A stretch of DNA of 64,000 nt from Candidatus Anammoxibacter sp. (lineage in GTDB: Bacteria; Planctomycetota; Brocadiia; Brocadiales; Anammoxibacteraceae). Position numbers and translations under genes: made by a program. The stretch lies in assembly GCA_021777055.1 (NCBI GenBank), contig JAIQZO010000063.1, positions 62,001 to 126,000 of the forward strand, in the 5' to 3' direction. Positions 39,046 through 49,568 of this stretch are shown piece after piece (position 1 is the stretch's first letter; each line of letters starts with the position of its first letter). The notes beneath the pieces are model-generated. The model was not told the DNA's origin. It saw only the letters and a list, made by a program, of their open reading frames with translations, and did no database searches.

Positions 39046-40743
39046 TCAATCCATAACAATTAACTCTCTAAACTCATCCGCCACAACCGGTTTGCTAAAT
39101 AGAAACCCCTGTACCACGTCACAATTTAGCGATCTTAAGAATTCAAACTGTTCATTTGTTTCTACGCCCTCTGCAATAACCTTTAATCCCAGGCCATGAG
39201 CCATGGAGATAATAGCTGTAACAATAGCGGCATCACTCGCATTGCAAGTAACATCCTGCACAAATGATCTGTCAATTTTAAGTTTATCAATTGGCAGATA
39301 TTTAAGCATATTCAAGGAAGAATAGCCGATACCAAAATCATCAATTGCGAGGTTTACATGCATTTCCTTTAATTTTTTCATCATTGTTACCGCAATATCC
39401 GCATTCTCCATTATGCTACTTTCTGTAAGCTCCAACACTAAGCATTTAGAACTTATACCGCTTTCATTCAGAAAAGTTGAAATCAATTCCACAAGGTTCT
39501 TTTGTCTAAACTGTTTAGCTGAGATGTTTACAGCCATGGATAAAGGTGGTAATCCCATTTTTTGCCATAAATTATTTTGATTACAAGCACTTCGTATAAC
39601 ATTATAATCTATTTGGGTAATAATGCCCGTCTCTTCAGCAAATGGGATGAAATCATTTGGGTAAACTAATCCCCTACTTATATGGTTCCAGCGCACTAAT
39701 ACCTCACTGCCAATAATTTTTCTAGTATTTATATCAATCTGGGGCTGATAATGTAAAATCAAATCATTTCGTTCAAGTGCATTACGCAGATCACTCTCAA
39801 GTGTAAGTCTTTCAAGTGCTTTAACATTCATAGATGGTGAATAAAACTGATAATTATTTCTACCAGCACTCTTGGCTTGATACATTGCAACATCTGCATT
39901 TTTCATCAAGGTTTCAACATTATTACCATCAGACGGGGACATACTGATACCAATGCTTGCGCTAACCGAACATTCCATTCCATTCAAGTAAAAGGGCTGA
40001 TAAATTGCATTAATTATCTTTTTCGCAACAATAGAACAGGAGCGAGAAGTGGGATCGCAAGTAAGAATTATTGTAAATTCGTCCCCCCCCATACGTGCAA
40101 CTGTGTCTGATGAGCGCACACAATTTTCTAGTCTTTCAGCCGCCTCTTTAAGCAACAAGTCTCCCACATCATGGCCTAAAGTATCATTCACATTTTTGAA
40201 GCGATCAAGATCTAAAAATAATATAGCAAGCTTATGGTTATTTCGTTTAGATTCACCCAGAGCATGATTAAGACGATCAGTAAACAACGTTCGATTGGGA
40301 AGTTTGGTAAGCGCATCAAATTGTGCTTGTTCCAACATCAACGTAGCTTGGTCTTCTATTAATTTTTTCTGCCGATTAAGTTCAAGAAACACACTAACTT
40401 TACTGTTCAAGATCTCTTCATCAATTGGTTTAAACAGATAGTCAACCGCACCGGATTTGTAGCCTTTAAATATATGTCTCTTTTCTTTATTAATAGCCGT
40501 CACAAAAATAATAGGAATATGACTTGTTTCTCTATTTTCACGCAATAATTTAGCCGTTTCATATCCATCCATATCCGGCATCTGTACATCAAGTAAAACA
40601 AGCGCAAAATCGTGTTCCAATACCATTGCGAGTGTATCATTACCTGATCTGGCCTTAATGATGTTCAAATCACTTCTTTTCAGAACTTTTTCTAGCGCCA
40701 CAAGATTCTGATCACGATCATCTACTATTAAAATGTTTTGCAT
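39046..40743 (-). CDS. Response regulator with GGDEF and EAL domains (c-di-GMP turnover)
   Basis: 565 residues from the ATG at 40743; a longer reading to 40815 adds 24 residues that look untranslated. The receiver domain has VLLDVQMPDMDGYE with the phospho-acceptor Asp. The GGDEF domain has an intact ARMGGDEF active site and an upstream RSSD inhibitory site. The EAL domain has SEVLVRWNH (EVL in place of EAL), LELTES, AIDDFGIGYSS and LKIDRSFV, so the phosphodiesterase residues are kept. It could both make and degrade c-di-GMP, controlled by phosphorylation, probably by the hybrid kinase at 42293-46333. Confidence 0.94.
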   Translation of the reverse strand: MQNILIVDDRDQNLVALEKVLKRSDLNIIKARSGNDTLAMVLEHDFALVLLDVQMPDMDGYETAKLLRENRETSHIPIIFVTAINKEKRHIFKGYKSGAVDYLFKPIDEEILNSKVSVFLELNRQKKLIEDQATLMLEQAQFDALTKLPNRTLFTDRLNHALGESKRNNHKLAILFLDLDRFKNVNDTLGHDVGDLLLKEAAERLENCVRSSDTVARMGGDEFTIILTCDPTSRSCSIVAKKIINAIYQPFYLNGMECSVSASIGISMSPSDGNNVETLMKNADVAMYQAKSAGRNNYQFYSPSMNVKALERLTLESDLRNALERNDLILHYQPQIDINTRKIIGSEVLVRWNHISRGLVYPNDFIPFAEETGIITQIDYNVIRSACNQNNLWQKMGLPPLSMAVNISAKQFRQKNLVELISTFLNESGISSKCLVLELTESSIMENADIAVTMMKKLKEMHVNLAIDDFGIGYSSLNMLKYLPIDKLKIDRSFVQDVTCNASDAAIVTAIISMAHGLGLKVIAEGVETNEQFEFLRSLNCDVVQGFLFSKPVVADEFRELIVMD

Positions 40744-40851
40744 TTCCGTATTGTTAATGATAATTTGAACGTTGATAAAGGAAACTAGAAACTGAAAAGT
40801 TGCAAATAAATACATTTAATATTACCAGACCTCTATCCCGGTCTCTAGGTT

Positions 40852-42216
40852 TCAACTTCGACACCTGCTTTCTTTAAGCAAATCTTGTAGTTGACGGCGA
40901 GATTGTGCCGTATGTATCGCAATACCAATACTTTCTTCAACTAGTTTCAAAAAATCCATTTGCTTGCCAGAGAATTCACTAACCAAGCCTAACTCTATAA
41001 CCCCTTTAACATGTCCCTCGTATAAAAAAGGCTTAATAATAATGTTGCGAGGAGAGATCTCTGCCAACCCGGAACGAATAGGAAAATAACCATCAGGGAC
41101 ATTAGTGAGAATTTTGCACTTTCTATCTTTCGCTGATTGTCCCAGAAGCCCCTCGCCAAATTTACAATCCTGCCGACTATCCCCTTGATTCTTAAGAGCG
41201 TAGCTTCCAGCAAGACTAAGGTTCTGATCGTAATCTGCCAGGTAGATTGCCCCAACTTGCGCGTGCAGATATGGGGCAAGACAACAAATTATGTCGCGAC
41301 TAAGAGTATTAATCTCTTTAACTCCACGCATCACATCATTAAGCCGTGCCTGACCCGCCGCTAACCAATTTTGTTCTTTCTCCTTTTCATTGGCTTTTGC
41401 TAGTTCAGAATTCAAAGAGATATAGAGCTCTCTTTGATTTTCTAAGTCAATACTTTTTCTCTCAAGCGGGGTAACAATCTTAAAGTAAATAAATACCCAA
41501 GTAATTAAGAATAAAGTAGCTTCAATTAGTATGACAACTATCTGAAACATATTAATTCTATCTAGTTTATTCTGTAAATCAATTTGCATTGAGGTTACAA
41601 CTTGATCCATAATCCGCGAAATATCATTAGCCGTGTCGCTACCTTCATTATGGGCTATTATATATTCGGATGAATCTGGTTCCGTAACTAGAAGTTTATT
41701 AAAATGTTCAAGAGTCAGAAGCCATAACTTCTCAGCTTCGATTAATTTACTTCTTATTGTAGGATTGACGACAGCGGGTATAGTCGTAGACTTTGTCATT
41801 TCCATATCAAGGAGTACTGTGCCTCCGTTGATTAGCGCAGCAAGTGATGTTTCAAAAATCTCCCTTGTTCTATGAAAACTATTCGCCTCAAATCCTTCGA
41901 CTTCTTTAGTATACGGTTTTTGGTCTTTCACAATCTCAAGTGTGTCAATCGCTTCAGTCTTTTGTTTATGAAATCGAACCTGCAATGGTATTCGATCTTC
42001 AACAAACTCCTTAACATATTTATTAATCAACATCTTTTGCCGACCTGCTATATTAATCGCCGCATTATTATTCATCTTAGATTTCATCGCGCTTAAAAGT
42101 AGAAGGTATGATGCAGTCATAAGTACGGGAAAAACGATAAGTATCGCTAAGAATAAAAACAAAAAATTCCGTTTCACGTTTATGTTAGTTCTACTAATTT
42201 CAGCATCCGAATTCAT
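40852..42216 (-). CDS. Membrane sensor with PilJ-type periplasmic domain and GAF domain, no kinase
   Basis: 454 residues from the ATG at 42216. Two membrane segments (~17-40 and ~225-245) flank a periplasmic region. It starts with NNNAAINIAGRQKMLINKYV, the signature of the type IV pilus methyl-accepting (PilJ/NarX-like) N-terminal domain. After a short coiled coil, a GAF domain (~295-440; AQVGAIYLADYDQNLSLAGSYA, FGEGLLGQSA, GVIELGLVSEF) ends the protein. There is no histidine kinase or methyl-accepting hairpin. The GAF is paralogous to those of the next two sensors. It probably signals through a partner kinase. Confidence 0.85.
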   Translation of the reverse strand: MNSDAEISRTNINVKRNFLFLFLAILIVFPVLMTASYLLLLSAMKSKMNNNAAINIAGRQKMLINKYVKEFVEDRIPLQVRFHKQKTEAIDTLEIVKDQKPYTKEVEGFEANSFHRTREIFETSLAALINGGTVLLDMEMTKSTTIPAVVNPTIRSKLIEAEKLWLLTLEHFNKLLVTEPDSSEYIIAHNEGSDTANDISRIMDQVVTSMQIDLQNKLDRINMFQIVVILIEATLFLITWVFIYFKIVTPLERKSIDLENQRELYISLNSELAKANEKEKEQNWLAAGQARLNDVMRGVKEINTLSRDIICCLAPYLHAQVGAIYLADYDQNLSLAGSYALKNQGDSRQDCKFGEGLLGQSAKDRKCKILTNVPDGYFPIRSGLAEISPRNIIIKPFLYEGHVKGVIELGLVSEFSGKQMDFLKLVEESIGIAIHTAQSRRQLQDLLKESRCRS

Positions 42217-42292
42217 AATAATAATTAGCAATTAAGAATTAAAGATTAATAATTAAGAAGACCATCTTGTGACATTATCTTATTTCTCTCTT

Positions 42293-45200
42293 TTAATAAA
42301 GCCACACCCTCAGCACAGAAAACAACCTATCAAGATCAAGAGGTTTTGCAAGATAATCATTTGCACCAGCTTCTATACATTTAGTTCTATCACCCTTCAT
42401 CGCCTTCGCCGTTAATGCAATAATCGGAAGATTATTAAATTTTTCTTGTCTTCTTATCTCTCTCGTCGCTTCATATCCATCCATTTCAGGCATCATAATA
42501 TCCATCAATACAATATTAATATCAGGGTTTTCTGTTAGCCTAGATAAACCATCTTTACCATTTTTGCCAACTAGTACGTGCATACCCTTATCCTCAAGTA
42601 TCTTTTTTAGAGAAAACACATTGCGCATGTCATCATCGACAAGAAGTATCGTTTTATCTGCAAGGATTTCATCTTTATTGTGCATCATTCTAATCAATTT
42701 TTGTTTCTCTTTAGGTAGACAAGCTTCTACCCTATGCAGAAACAATGTAGTTTCATCCAGGAGTTTCTCGGAGAAATCTTTACCTTTTACTATAGTTGAT
42801 TCAACATATTCATCTATTGTGGCTTTTTCATGTTTTGAAAGTTCTTTTTCTGTAAGAATAATAATGGGAATATGAGTAATTGTATTATTCTTTCTTATCC
42901 TCTTAAGTAGATCCATTCCCTGCATATTCGAAAACCCCAGATCTAAAACCACACAATCAAACCTTCCCGACAATAGTTGATTATAAGCATCAGCAACAGT
43001 TGCCGCATTCGTTATCTTAACATCGCCGTTTCCCAATATGTTAACAATACTCTCTGCAAAATCCTTATTATCAACCACAAGAAGAAGATCTTTCACTTGT
43101 TTTAAAATAATATTGTTCAATTTGTCATACACCCGTTCAAGGGTTCGCATACTCACCGGCTTTGTCAGGTAGTCAACTGCGCCCATTTTCATTGCTTCTG
43201 ACTTTTTATCGGCAGCAGATATGACGTGAACTGGAATGTGGCGTGTTGCAGGATTCTCTTTTAATCGTGCCATAACCCCCCAACCATTAACATCAGGTAG
43301 TCCGATATCCAGAATGATAGCACTCGGTTTATAATCGTCTGCAAGTTGAAGTCCCCTTCTACCATCTCTGGCAACCAAGTATTTGAAACCTTTCTCACGT
43401 GACAAATCCCTAAGTATTTTTAAAAACGCGTAATCATCCTCAATGATAAGTATTGATATATCATCAGGCTTGATAGTTTTCATTTCACCCTCAATTCCCA
43501 TAAACATCTCTTCTTGTTTAGCTGTTACTTTACGTTCGCTTTTGAATGGCGCATACTCTATTTCTTCCGTTTCTATTTTCCAGTCTTCTGTTTCAAGATC
43601 ACTTTCAATCGATTCAGGGATACAAAGAATAAATGTACTCCCTTTACCCTGTTCGCTTTCCATGGAAACATTACCTCCAAGTATTTTAGTAAACTTCTGT
43701 ACAATTGAAAGCCCAAGCCCTGTACCTCCATATTTCCTGCTTGTAGTACCATCCGCCTGTTGAAACGCTTCAAATATCAACTTCTTTTTATCTTTTGGAA
43801 TACCTATTCCTGTATCTATAACAGAAAATGCAACTGACTTTGCTGGCTCTAAACTATTATTTTGCAAATCAAGATCCCCTTGTTCAAAGCACCCCTTCCG
43901 GTCTATTCGTAAAGTAATACTACCATGCGCTGTAAATTTAAAAGCATTTGAAAGGAAATTTTCTACTATCTGCTCAACCCTTTGCTGATCTGTACGGATA
44001 TGTGTAGGCAGACCTTCTGCAAGTTCTATGTTTAATTTCAACATTTTCTCTGTAGCAAGTGGTTTAAACCTTTGTTCCATCGCACTGCAAAAATCTTGCA
44101 GCCCCATATCATCTATATGGATTTCCATCTTTCCAGCCTCTATCTTGGATAGGTCCAGTATCTCATTAATAAGATTAAGAAGGTCTGTACCTGAAGAATT
44201 AATGGTTTGTGCAGACTCCACATCATCTTTAGTCAAGTTACCTTCTTTATTGTTTGATAGGAGCCCGGATAAGAGGAGGATGCTGTTTAAAGGTGTTCTA
44301 AGTTCGTGAGACATATTGGCAAGAAATTCAGATTTGTATTTACTAGCCAACTCTACTTCTCGAGCTTTTTCCTCGATCAATTTTTGAGATTCCGCAAATT
44401 CTTTATTCTTTCTTTCAACTTCTTCCTTTTGCCCCTCAAGCTCCTGGTTTATGGCTCTTAATTCCTCCTGTTGGGATTGTAGCCTTGATTCTGACTCTCT
44501 TAATGCCCAGGTTTGCTCTTCAAGTTCTTCATTTGTAGCTTTCATCTCTTCTTGCTGTTCCTGAAGCTCTTCATTTGTCGTCTGTAGTTTTTCTTGTTGT
44601 TCCTTTAGTTCTTTAGCTTGGGACTGAGTCTGCTTGAGCAAAAGGCTTGTCCTTTCCCTGTCCGCAGCTAAATACAAGGCAATTGCAATACCTTCCTGAA
44701 CATTTGACAGAAAAAAAAGCTCTGTTTCTGAAAACTCACAAAAAGACCCCAGTTCAACAACACCCTTTACAGTTGTGCCCATTTGGAGAGGAAATACCAG
44801 GATATTTTTTGGAATGGCTTCACCCAGGCCCGAAGATATACCAAAGTAACTATCTGGGCAGCTGGTAAGAAGGATATACTTTTTCTCTAAAGCCACCTGT
44901 CCAACCAAACCCTCACCAACCATAAATTCGTTTGAAATGTTTTTTCTTTGGCTAAACGCATATGAACCAATCAATTTCAACCTGTTATTATCACATGCCA
45001 TATATATAGTCCCAATTTGTGCATTTATGTATTCAGCAAGATAGCTAATAATGTTTTCCCCCAACATTCCAATATCCTGTTCTCCACTCATCCTGTTGCT
45101 CAGTTCCATCTGGCCAGTTTTGAGCCAATTTTGTTTATCGTTTTCTTCGATAATCCTTTGGAGTCTGACGACCATTTCATTAAATGAATTTGCAAGGATC

Positions 45201-46333
45201 CCAATCTCATCGTTCGTTCTTACTCTTGCTTTTACTGACAAATCGCCAGCAGCTATTAATTCCGTGGTTTCTGTCAATATTCTAATTGGACGTGAAATTG
45301 TTTTAGATAAGAAGAAAGCTATGGTTATTACGCCAATCAAGGTAATGGTTCCCAATATCAAATAACGCATTGTTAGAAAATAAACCTGTGCAAGCGCTTC
45401 TGCAGTATCTATTTTTACAACAATACCCCATCTCATAATAGGGAAGTAATTCCATGTTGCCAATATTTCAACATTTCGATAGTCAATCGATTCACCACTT
45501 CCACTTTTCCCTTGAACTGCTTGTTGTATGGGAGATGCCTCTTTTGAACCAAAAGCTATAGTTTTCCCAAATGCAGCCAACATATCATGACGAGTAGGCA
45601 CTACGAATAATACACCATTGCCGTTTTGGGTCGCAATTACAGTTTCACCCGTCTCACCTAATCCTGTGAAATCGTGCGCCAGCGCATAAATTTGATCTCT
45701 GTTTAACTTCGCCGCAAGCACTCCAAGAAGTTTACCCTTTTTGAAAACAGGCATGGCAATAAATGCAGCAGGTTCGTCAGAAGGCAGGTAGTATCTAAAA
45801 TCAGATATTTCCGGCTTCGCCATAGAATGTGCTCTCTTAAAGACTCTTGTCAATTCTGTATCATTAAAACGTCCTGTTAACAAATTTGTGTCAAAATCCT
45901 TTTCTTGCTTTACGGTAAACACAATATCACCAGATGGTGAAATAAGAAAGAGATCGTAATAACTGTTTATTTCCATATAAGTAGTTAAAAACTTCCTAAT
46001 TTCTCCATCAGCAAATTCATATTCATGAGAATCTATACCGTTACTAATATAAGCAGAATTAATTTTTTCTAAACCGTTGATAACATCCTGCGTGCCAGCC
46101 AGAGTAACAATATCTTTCTTACGTTCTTTGAAATAGGACTCTATATTGTTAATTTTACTTTTGGAGATAGCAATCAGGTTATTTGTAACTTCATTTTTTA
46201 CTAATTGAATATCATTAGTATAGGACAAATAACCAAGAATAAATAGAGGCACTAATGCTACCAACAAGAACCAGGCCAATAATTTGTTTACTATTGTACT
46301 GAATAGTCCCCTTATTTTATTGGATTTACCCAT
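42293..46333 (-). CDS. Hybrid sensor histidine kinase: Cache, HAMP, GAF, HisKA, HATPase, three receivers
   Basis: 1,346 residues. A membrane helix (15-35), periplasmic double-Cache domain, second membrane helix (~320-345) and HAMP are followed by a GAF domain (IGTIYMACDNNRLKLIGSYA). A long Gln/Glu-rich coiled coil follows (QQEKLQTTNEELQEQQEEM). The kinase has SHELRTPLNS with the phospho-His, the HATPase N, D and G boxes (ENFLSNAFKF, DTGIGIP, GTGLGLSIV) and three receivers (Asp in LDIGLPDVNG, LDLGFSNMQG, MDIMMPEMDG). The second receiver lacks the usual DD pair at its start (VVDNKD), so it may be degenerate. It is the only kinase in the cluster. Confidence 0.94.
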   Translation of the reverse strand: MGKSNKIRGLFSTIVNKLLAWFLLVALVPLFILGYLSYTNDIQLVKNEVTNNLIAISKSKINNIESYFKERKKDIVTLAGTQDVINGLEKINSAYISNGIDSHEYEFADGEIRKFLTTYMEINSYYDLFLISPSGDIVFTVKQEKDFDTNLLTGRFNDTELTRVFKRAHSMAKPEISDFRYYLPSDEPAAFIAMPVFKKGKLLGVLAAKLNRDQIYALAHDFTGLGETGETVIATQNGNGVLFVVPTRHDMLAAFGKTIAFGSKEASPIQQAVQGKSGSGESIDYRNVEILATWNYFPIMRWGIVVKIDTAEALAQVYFLTMRYLILGTITLIGVITIAFFLSKTISRPIRILTETTELIAAGDLSVKARVRTNDEIGILANSFNEMVVRLQRIIEENDKQNWLKTGQMELSNRMSGEQDIGMLGENIISYLAEYINAQIGTIYMACDNNRLKLIGSYAFSQRKNISNEFMVGEGLVGQVALEKKYILLTSCPDSYFGISSGLGEAIPKNILVFPLQMGTTVKGVVELGSFCEFSETELFFLSNVQEGIAIALYLAADRERTSLLLKQTQSQAKELKEQQEKLQTTNEELQEQQEEMKATNEELEEQTWALRESESRLQSQQEELRAINQELEGQKEEVERKNKEFAESQKLIEEKAREVELASKYKSEFLANMSHELRTPLNSILLLSGLLSNNKEGNLTKDDVESAQTINSSGTDLLNLINEILDLSKIEAGKMEIHIDDMGLQDFCSAMEQRFKPLATEKMLKLNIELAEGLPTHIRTDQQRVEQIVENFLSNAFKFTAHGSITLRIDRKGCFEQGDLDLQNNSLEPAKSVAFSVIDTGIGIPKDKKKLIFEAFQQADGTTSRKYGGTGLGLSIVQKFTKILGGNVSMESEQGKGSTFILCIPESIESDLETEDWKIETEEIEYAPFKSERKVTAKQEEMFMGIEGEMKTIKPDDISILIIEDDYAFLKILRDLSREKGFKYLVARDGRRGLQLADDYKPSAIILDIGLPDVNGWGVMARLKENPATRHIPVHVISAADKKSEAMKMGAVDYLTKPVSMRTLERVYDKLNNIILKQVKDLLLVVDNKDFAESIVNILGNGDVKITNAATVADAYNQLLSGRFDCVVLDLGFSNMQGMDLLKRIRKNNTITHIPIIILTEKELSKHEKATIDEYVESTIVKGKDFSEKLLDETTLFLHRVEACLPKEKQKLIRMMHNKDEILADKTILLVDDDMRNVFSLKKILEDKGMHVLVGKNGKDGLSRLTENPDINIVLMDIMMPEMDGYEATREIRRQEKFNNLPIIALTAKAMKGDRTKCIEAGANDYLAKPLDLDRLFSVLRVWLY

Positions 46334-46675
46334 TTCCTATCCCACATTTCATAAAAATTTTGAATATATTTATCACATGCAAATTCAGGTTTGATGACGT
46401 ATATGGCATATGTTTAGCTTGCCTATCAACACCCCCTACTATATCAAATTGTCCATCATATAACGGTTAGACCATTCTTGTAAAAGTCCTCTTTTTATCT
46501 CCTGAAAAACCATTAAAGTGGAACCATGAATGGACTTTTTACTGATAGTGGCAGTACATGTAAGGGAGGAACATGTAATAATTAACTCAGCAAAATTATT
46601 CTACCTCATAGTGTAAAACTCACGATACCGCAACCATAAGGATAACAACTATATCAGACACTTCAGATATTACAG
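46334..46675. other. 342-bp spacer between sensor genes
   Basis: No ORF and no kinase remnant in any frame that I can recognise. A short palindromic word pair acatgta/tacatgt occurs near 46555-46580. Confidence 0.4.
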
Positions 46676-48523
46676 TTACACAACACGCTCTTCTGGTTCT
46701 TCATTATAATTTCGCAGCTCTTCCTCCCTCATCCGGAGTTCTTCCACCAACTCTTGTGTTCGTTTGAGCATTGAGTCTGTTCGATTATTAGTTGCAACCG
46801 AATCTAGGGCAATTGCAATACTCTCACCTACTTGTTCCAAAAAAAACATATCTAATTTAGAGAATTCACTTAAAGATCCCAGTTCAACCACACCTTTTAC
46901 TTCGCTATCAATTTGCACTGGAAAAATCAGCATATTCTTTGGAAGCGCATCTCCCAGACTGGAATGGATACTAACGCAATCATCAGAACAATTTGTAATA
47001 AGGATATGCCGTTTATCTCGAACAGATTGTCCCACAAGCCCCTCACCAGGCAAGAACTCTTTTACTAGATTATTCGGCCGGGCGTAAGCATAGTTACCCA
47101 TCATTTTTATCCGATTATCTTGATCAATCATATATATTGCGCCAACATGTGCTTTTAGATATTTAGCAAGATAGCTGATAATCCCATTGCCCAATATTTC
47201 TAAATTCTGTACTCCACGCATAATATCATTTAATGATGCCCTGCCAGAATCAATCCAATTGTGTGTTTGATTCTTCTCCATTGCCTGTTTTAGGTTAATG
47301 ACCATATGGTTGAAGCTATCGGCTAATTTACCAATCTCATTCCTGGACTTTACCTCAATTTCGTGACCAAGCTGCCCCTCTACGATAAGTTTGGCGCCAG
47401 ATGTAAGTTTATGAATAGGACGGACTATACGTACGGAAATGGCAATCGCAATGAATATAACAATAATGACGGTCGCTCCTAGAGCAAGAAAAACATATTT
47501 CCGCAACCTAAAGGCAGAATCAAAGGCCTCGGCTTCCTCTATCTCCGCTATAACCGCAAACGGAATGCTCTCAATTCTTATATGGCGATGAATACCTAAC
47601 ACACGTTTGCCATGTGGCCCATCATAGATAAACACCTTCTCTTCCATACTATCCTGCACAGTCTTTCCTATCTGCTCCCCATCCCAGAGCAGGACCTGGT
47701 CAGTTTGCACAATGTTCCGCAGAACGGTTTTTTCATCTGTAAGGATAGAATTAGAACGCATTTTTAAATCAGGACCAACCAGGTAGGTCTCTGCAGTCTT
47801 ACCCAGGCTAATGTCAGACTGCATAATTTTGTCAATTTGATGGATGGGGAATTGGAAGGCGATTATTCCCATCTTTTCCCTTTTCTCGTTCGAAATTGGA
47901 GCTGCAATAAAACCGGATACAAGGTTGTCAGATGGTGAATAAAACTCATAATCAGAAAATACAATACTTTCAGTTTCTAGGGACCTTTTACATGCGTCGG
48001 AAAATAAAGTATCAGAATATTTGCCGTCAAAGAGATTGGTACCCAAATCATCTTCGCCTGTGACAGTGAATAGTATGTTGCCATGTAAATCTAGCAAAAA
48101 TATGTCATAGTAATCGTATTTTCTTCTGTAGTTCTCAATGTCCTTACATTTCTTATCAACAATCTCATTCCATTCGGAACTCTTTACAAAATGCGAAAGA
48201 GTTTTATCACTATCATTGTAGGATTTTATGAGCCTCTTGAGAAAGTTAACATTAGACTGCGTCTCGGACTGCAAAGTCAGGTCAGTCAACATTCGGGAAA
48301 AATACGAATGTATATATTCTGTTTTCATCTTTACTGCAGATTTCAGCGCCTTTTCTGCAGCGTTGTAAAGACTCTGGTGTGCATTTTGATAACTGATAAT
48401 GCTGATAACTGTCATAGGAATAATCGAAAGCATCAGGAACCACAAAAGCAATGTCGTTCTGAGCTTTCGATTAAAATATATTCTTTCTGTTTTATGACCA
48501 ACCTTGTGTTCTTTATCTATCAT
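46676..48523 (-). CDS. Membrane sensor with Cache, HAMP and GAF domains, kinase domain absent
   Basis: 615 residues. The layout matches the first half of the hybrid kinase: membrane helix (27-48), periplasmic Cache (ENYRRKYDYYDIFLLDLHGNIL), second helix (~345-368), HAMP (~370-425) and GAF (~440-585; HVGAIYMIDQDNRIKMMGNYA, GEGLVGQSV, GVVELGSLSEF). It ends with a short charged coil (ELVEELRMREEELRNYNEEPE), just where the kinase paralogue enters its long coiled coil. It is probably a truncated duplicate or a sensor that partners with the kinase in trans. It starts at ATG 48523 without a clear ribosome site. Confidence 0.86.
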   Translation of the reverse strand: MIDKEHKVGHKTERIYFNRKLRTTLLLWFLMLSIIPMTVISIISYQNAHQSLYNAAEKALKSAVKMKTEYIHSYFSRMLTDLTLQSETQSNVNFLKRLIKSYNDSDKTLSHFVKSSEWNEIVDKKCKDIENYRRKYDYYDIFLLDLHGNILFTVTGEDDLGTNLFDGKYSDTLFSDACKRSLETESIVFSDYEFYSPSDNLVSGFIAAPISNEKREKMGIIAFQFPIHQIDKIMQSDISLGKTAETYLVGPDLKMRSNSILTDEKTVLRNIVQTDQVLLWDGEQIGKTVQDSMEEKVFIYDGPHGKRVLGIHRHIRIESIPFAVIAEIEEAEAFDSAFRLRKYVFLALGATVIIVIFIAIAISVRIVRPIHKLTSGAKLIVEGQLGHEIEVKSRNEIGKLADSFNHMVINLKQAMEKNQTHNWIDSGRASLNDIMRGVQNLEILGNGIISYLAKYLKAHVGAIYMIDQDNRIKMMGNYAYARPNNLVKEFLPGEGLVGQSVRDKRHILITNCSDDCVSIHSSLGDALPKNMLIFPVQIDSEVKGVVELGSLSEFSKLDMFFLEQVGESIAIALDSVATNNRTDSMLKRTQELVEELRMREEELRNYNEEPEERVV

Positions 48524-49568
48524 TTTTTTTAGATCTATGTATCTGTATAACTTTCAATTTGCCAATCTTCAATAAACATACGCACAAAACAGCGTTACAA
48601 AAGAAACATCCAAAAACTGTAATTATTGTAAATGCTTATAGCTACTCAAATTAAGATTAAATTGAAACATCTCTAATTCAAATCCTCAGTTTTCTATCTT
48701 AAATCCCCTTCATGATAATTTATCCACCACTATATTAATAATAAACATTGTTAGTTTCGGTTGAGGAAAGAAAAATTTTACAATATTGTATACAAATGCT
48801 TTTGCTTTTTGATCTTAACTAATAATAATGAAAATCTTTATTCGTAATTGCTCTTCATGAACATTGCATATCTATTATTAGCGGTGCAAAACATTTATGG
48901 TTATTCCTGGGGTATTAAAACATATCAGAAACAGTCTTCAAGTACTCCAGCATTAAAAATAGTAACATTTCCAGGTTAGAATCTGATTTCTTGAAGGAAA
49001 GTGGGAGCCTTTAAGAGTTCGCAGGTAGTCAGCCTCATTATTCCATCCCAGTTGGACGCCATTCCCAACAGAGAGTTTACAAATGGTTAAACCAATTTCG
49101 AAAAAAATAATAGAACTATTTTATCAATCCTGTCTCAACTGTTCTTTACAGTCTTACGGAGCTTGTTCGTATTTGGTTGAGGATTTATAATATTGCAGCT
49201 CTGGATTCAATTAAATAGACTTTCTATTGAAGAAAGACTAAAGGCAAGATGTCTTAGTTTAACCAGAATCTGGTTTGTCTATTGCAAGAACGACTGGAAG
49301 CTTTAGATATAGCATTACCGTTGATTTTATCGCACAGGGGTGTAAGTGTATATGTTGGCGTAGGAAAGAAGCTAACTGATCAGGGTAAGGTATAGTGTAG
49401 AATAAGGAATAATAGAAACAAAAGCTTACATTCCGGTTTCAAGGCTTAAAGCCTGTAACCGGAATGTAAGAAGCATAATTCTCTTTTAAGACTAAATTTT
49501 CTCTATACTCATCGGGTGGAAACAAAGAGGCAAACAGATCTTCTGCCCCACCTAAACATTGGTAAAAA
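48524..49568. other. 1-kb region without a recognisable gene
   Basis: No open frame of useful length. A frame near 49200-49310 reads IQLNRLSIEERLKARCLSL between stops and could be a decayed gene, but I cannot assign it. The right end holds the strong hairpin at 49425. Confidence 0.5.
49411..49470 (-). terminator. Probable rho-independent terminator of the peroxidase gene
   Basis: Perfect 14-bp arms (cttacattccggtt and its complement), with further pairing of aggctt/aagcct inside, lie 99 bases past the peroxidase stop. On the minus strand the stem is followed by TTTTGTTTC. The stem is long for a terminator, so a decayed mobile-element end is the alternative. Confidence 0.55.
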
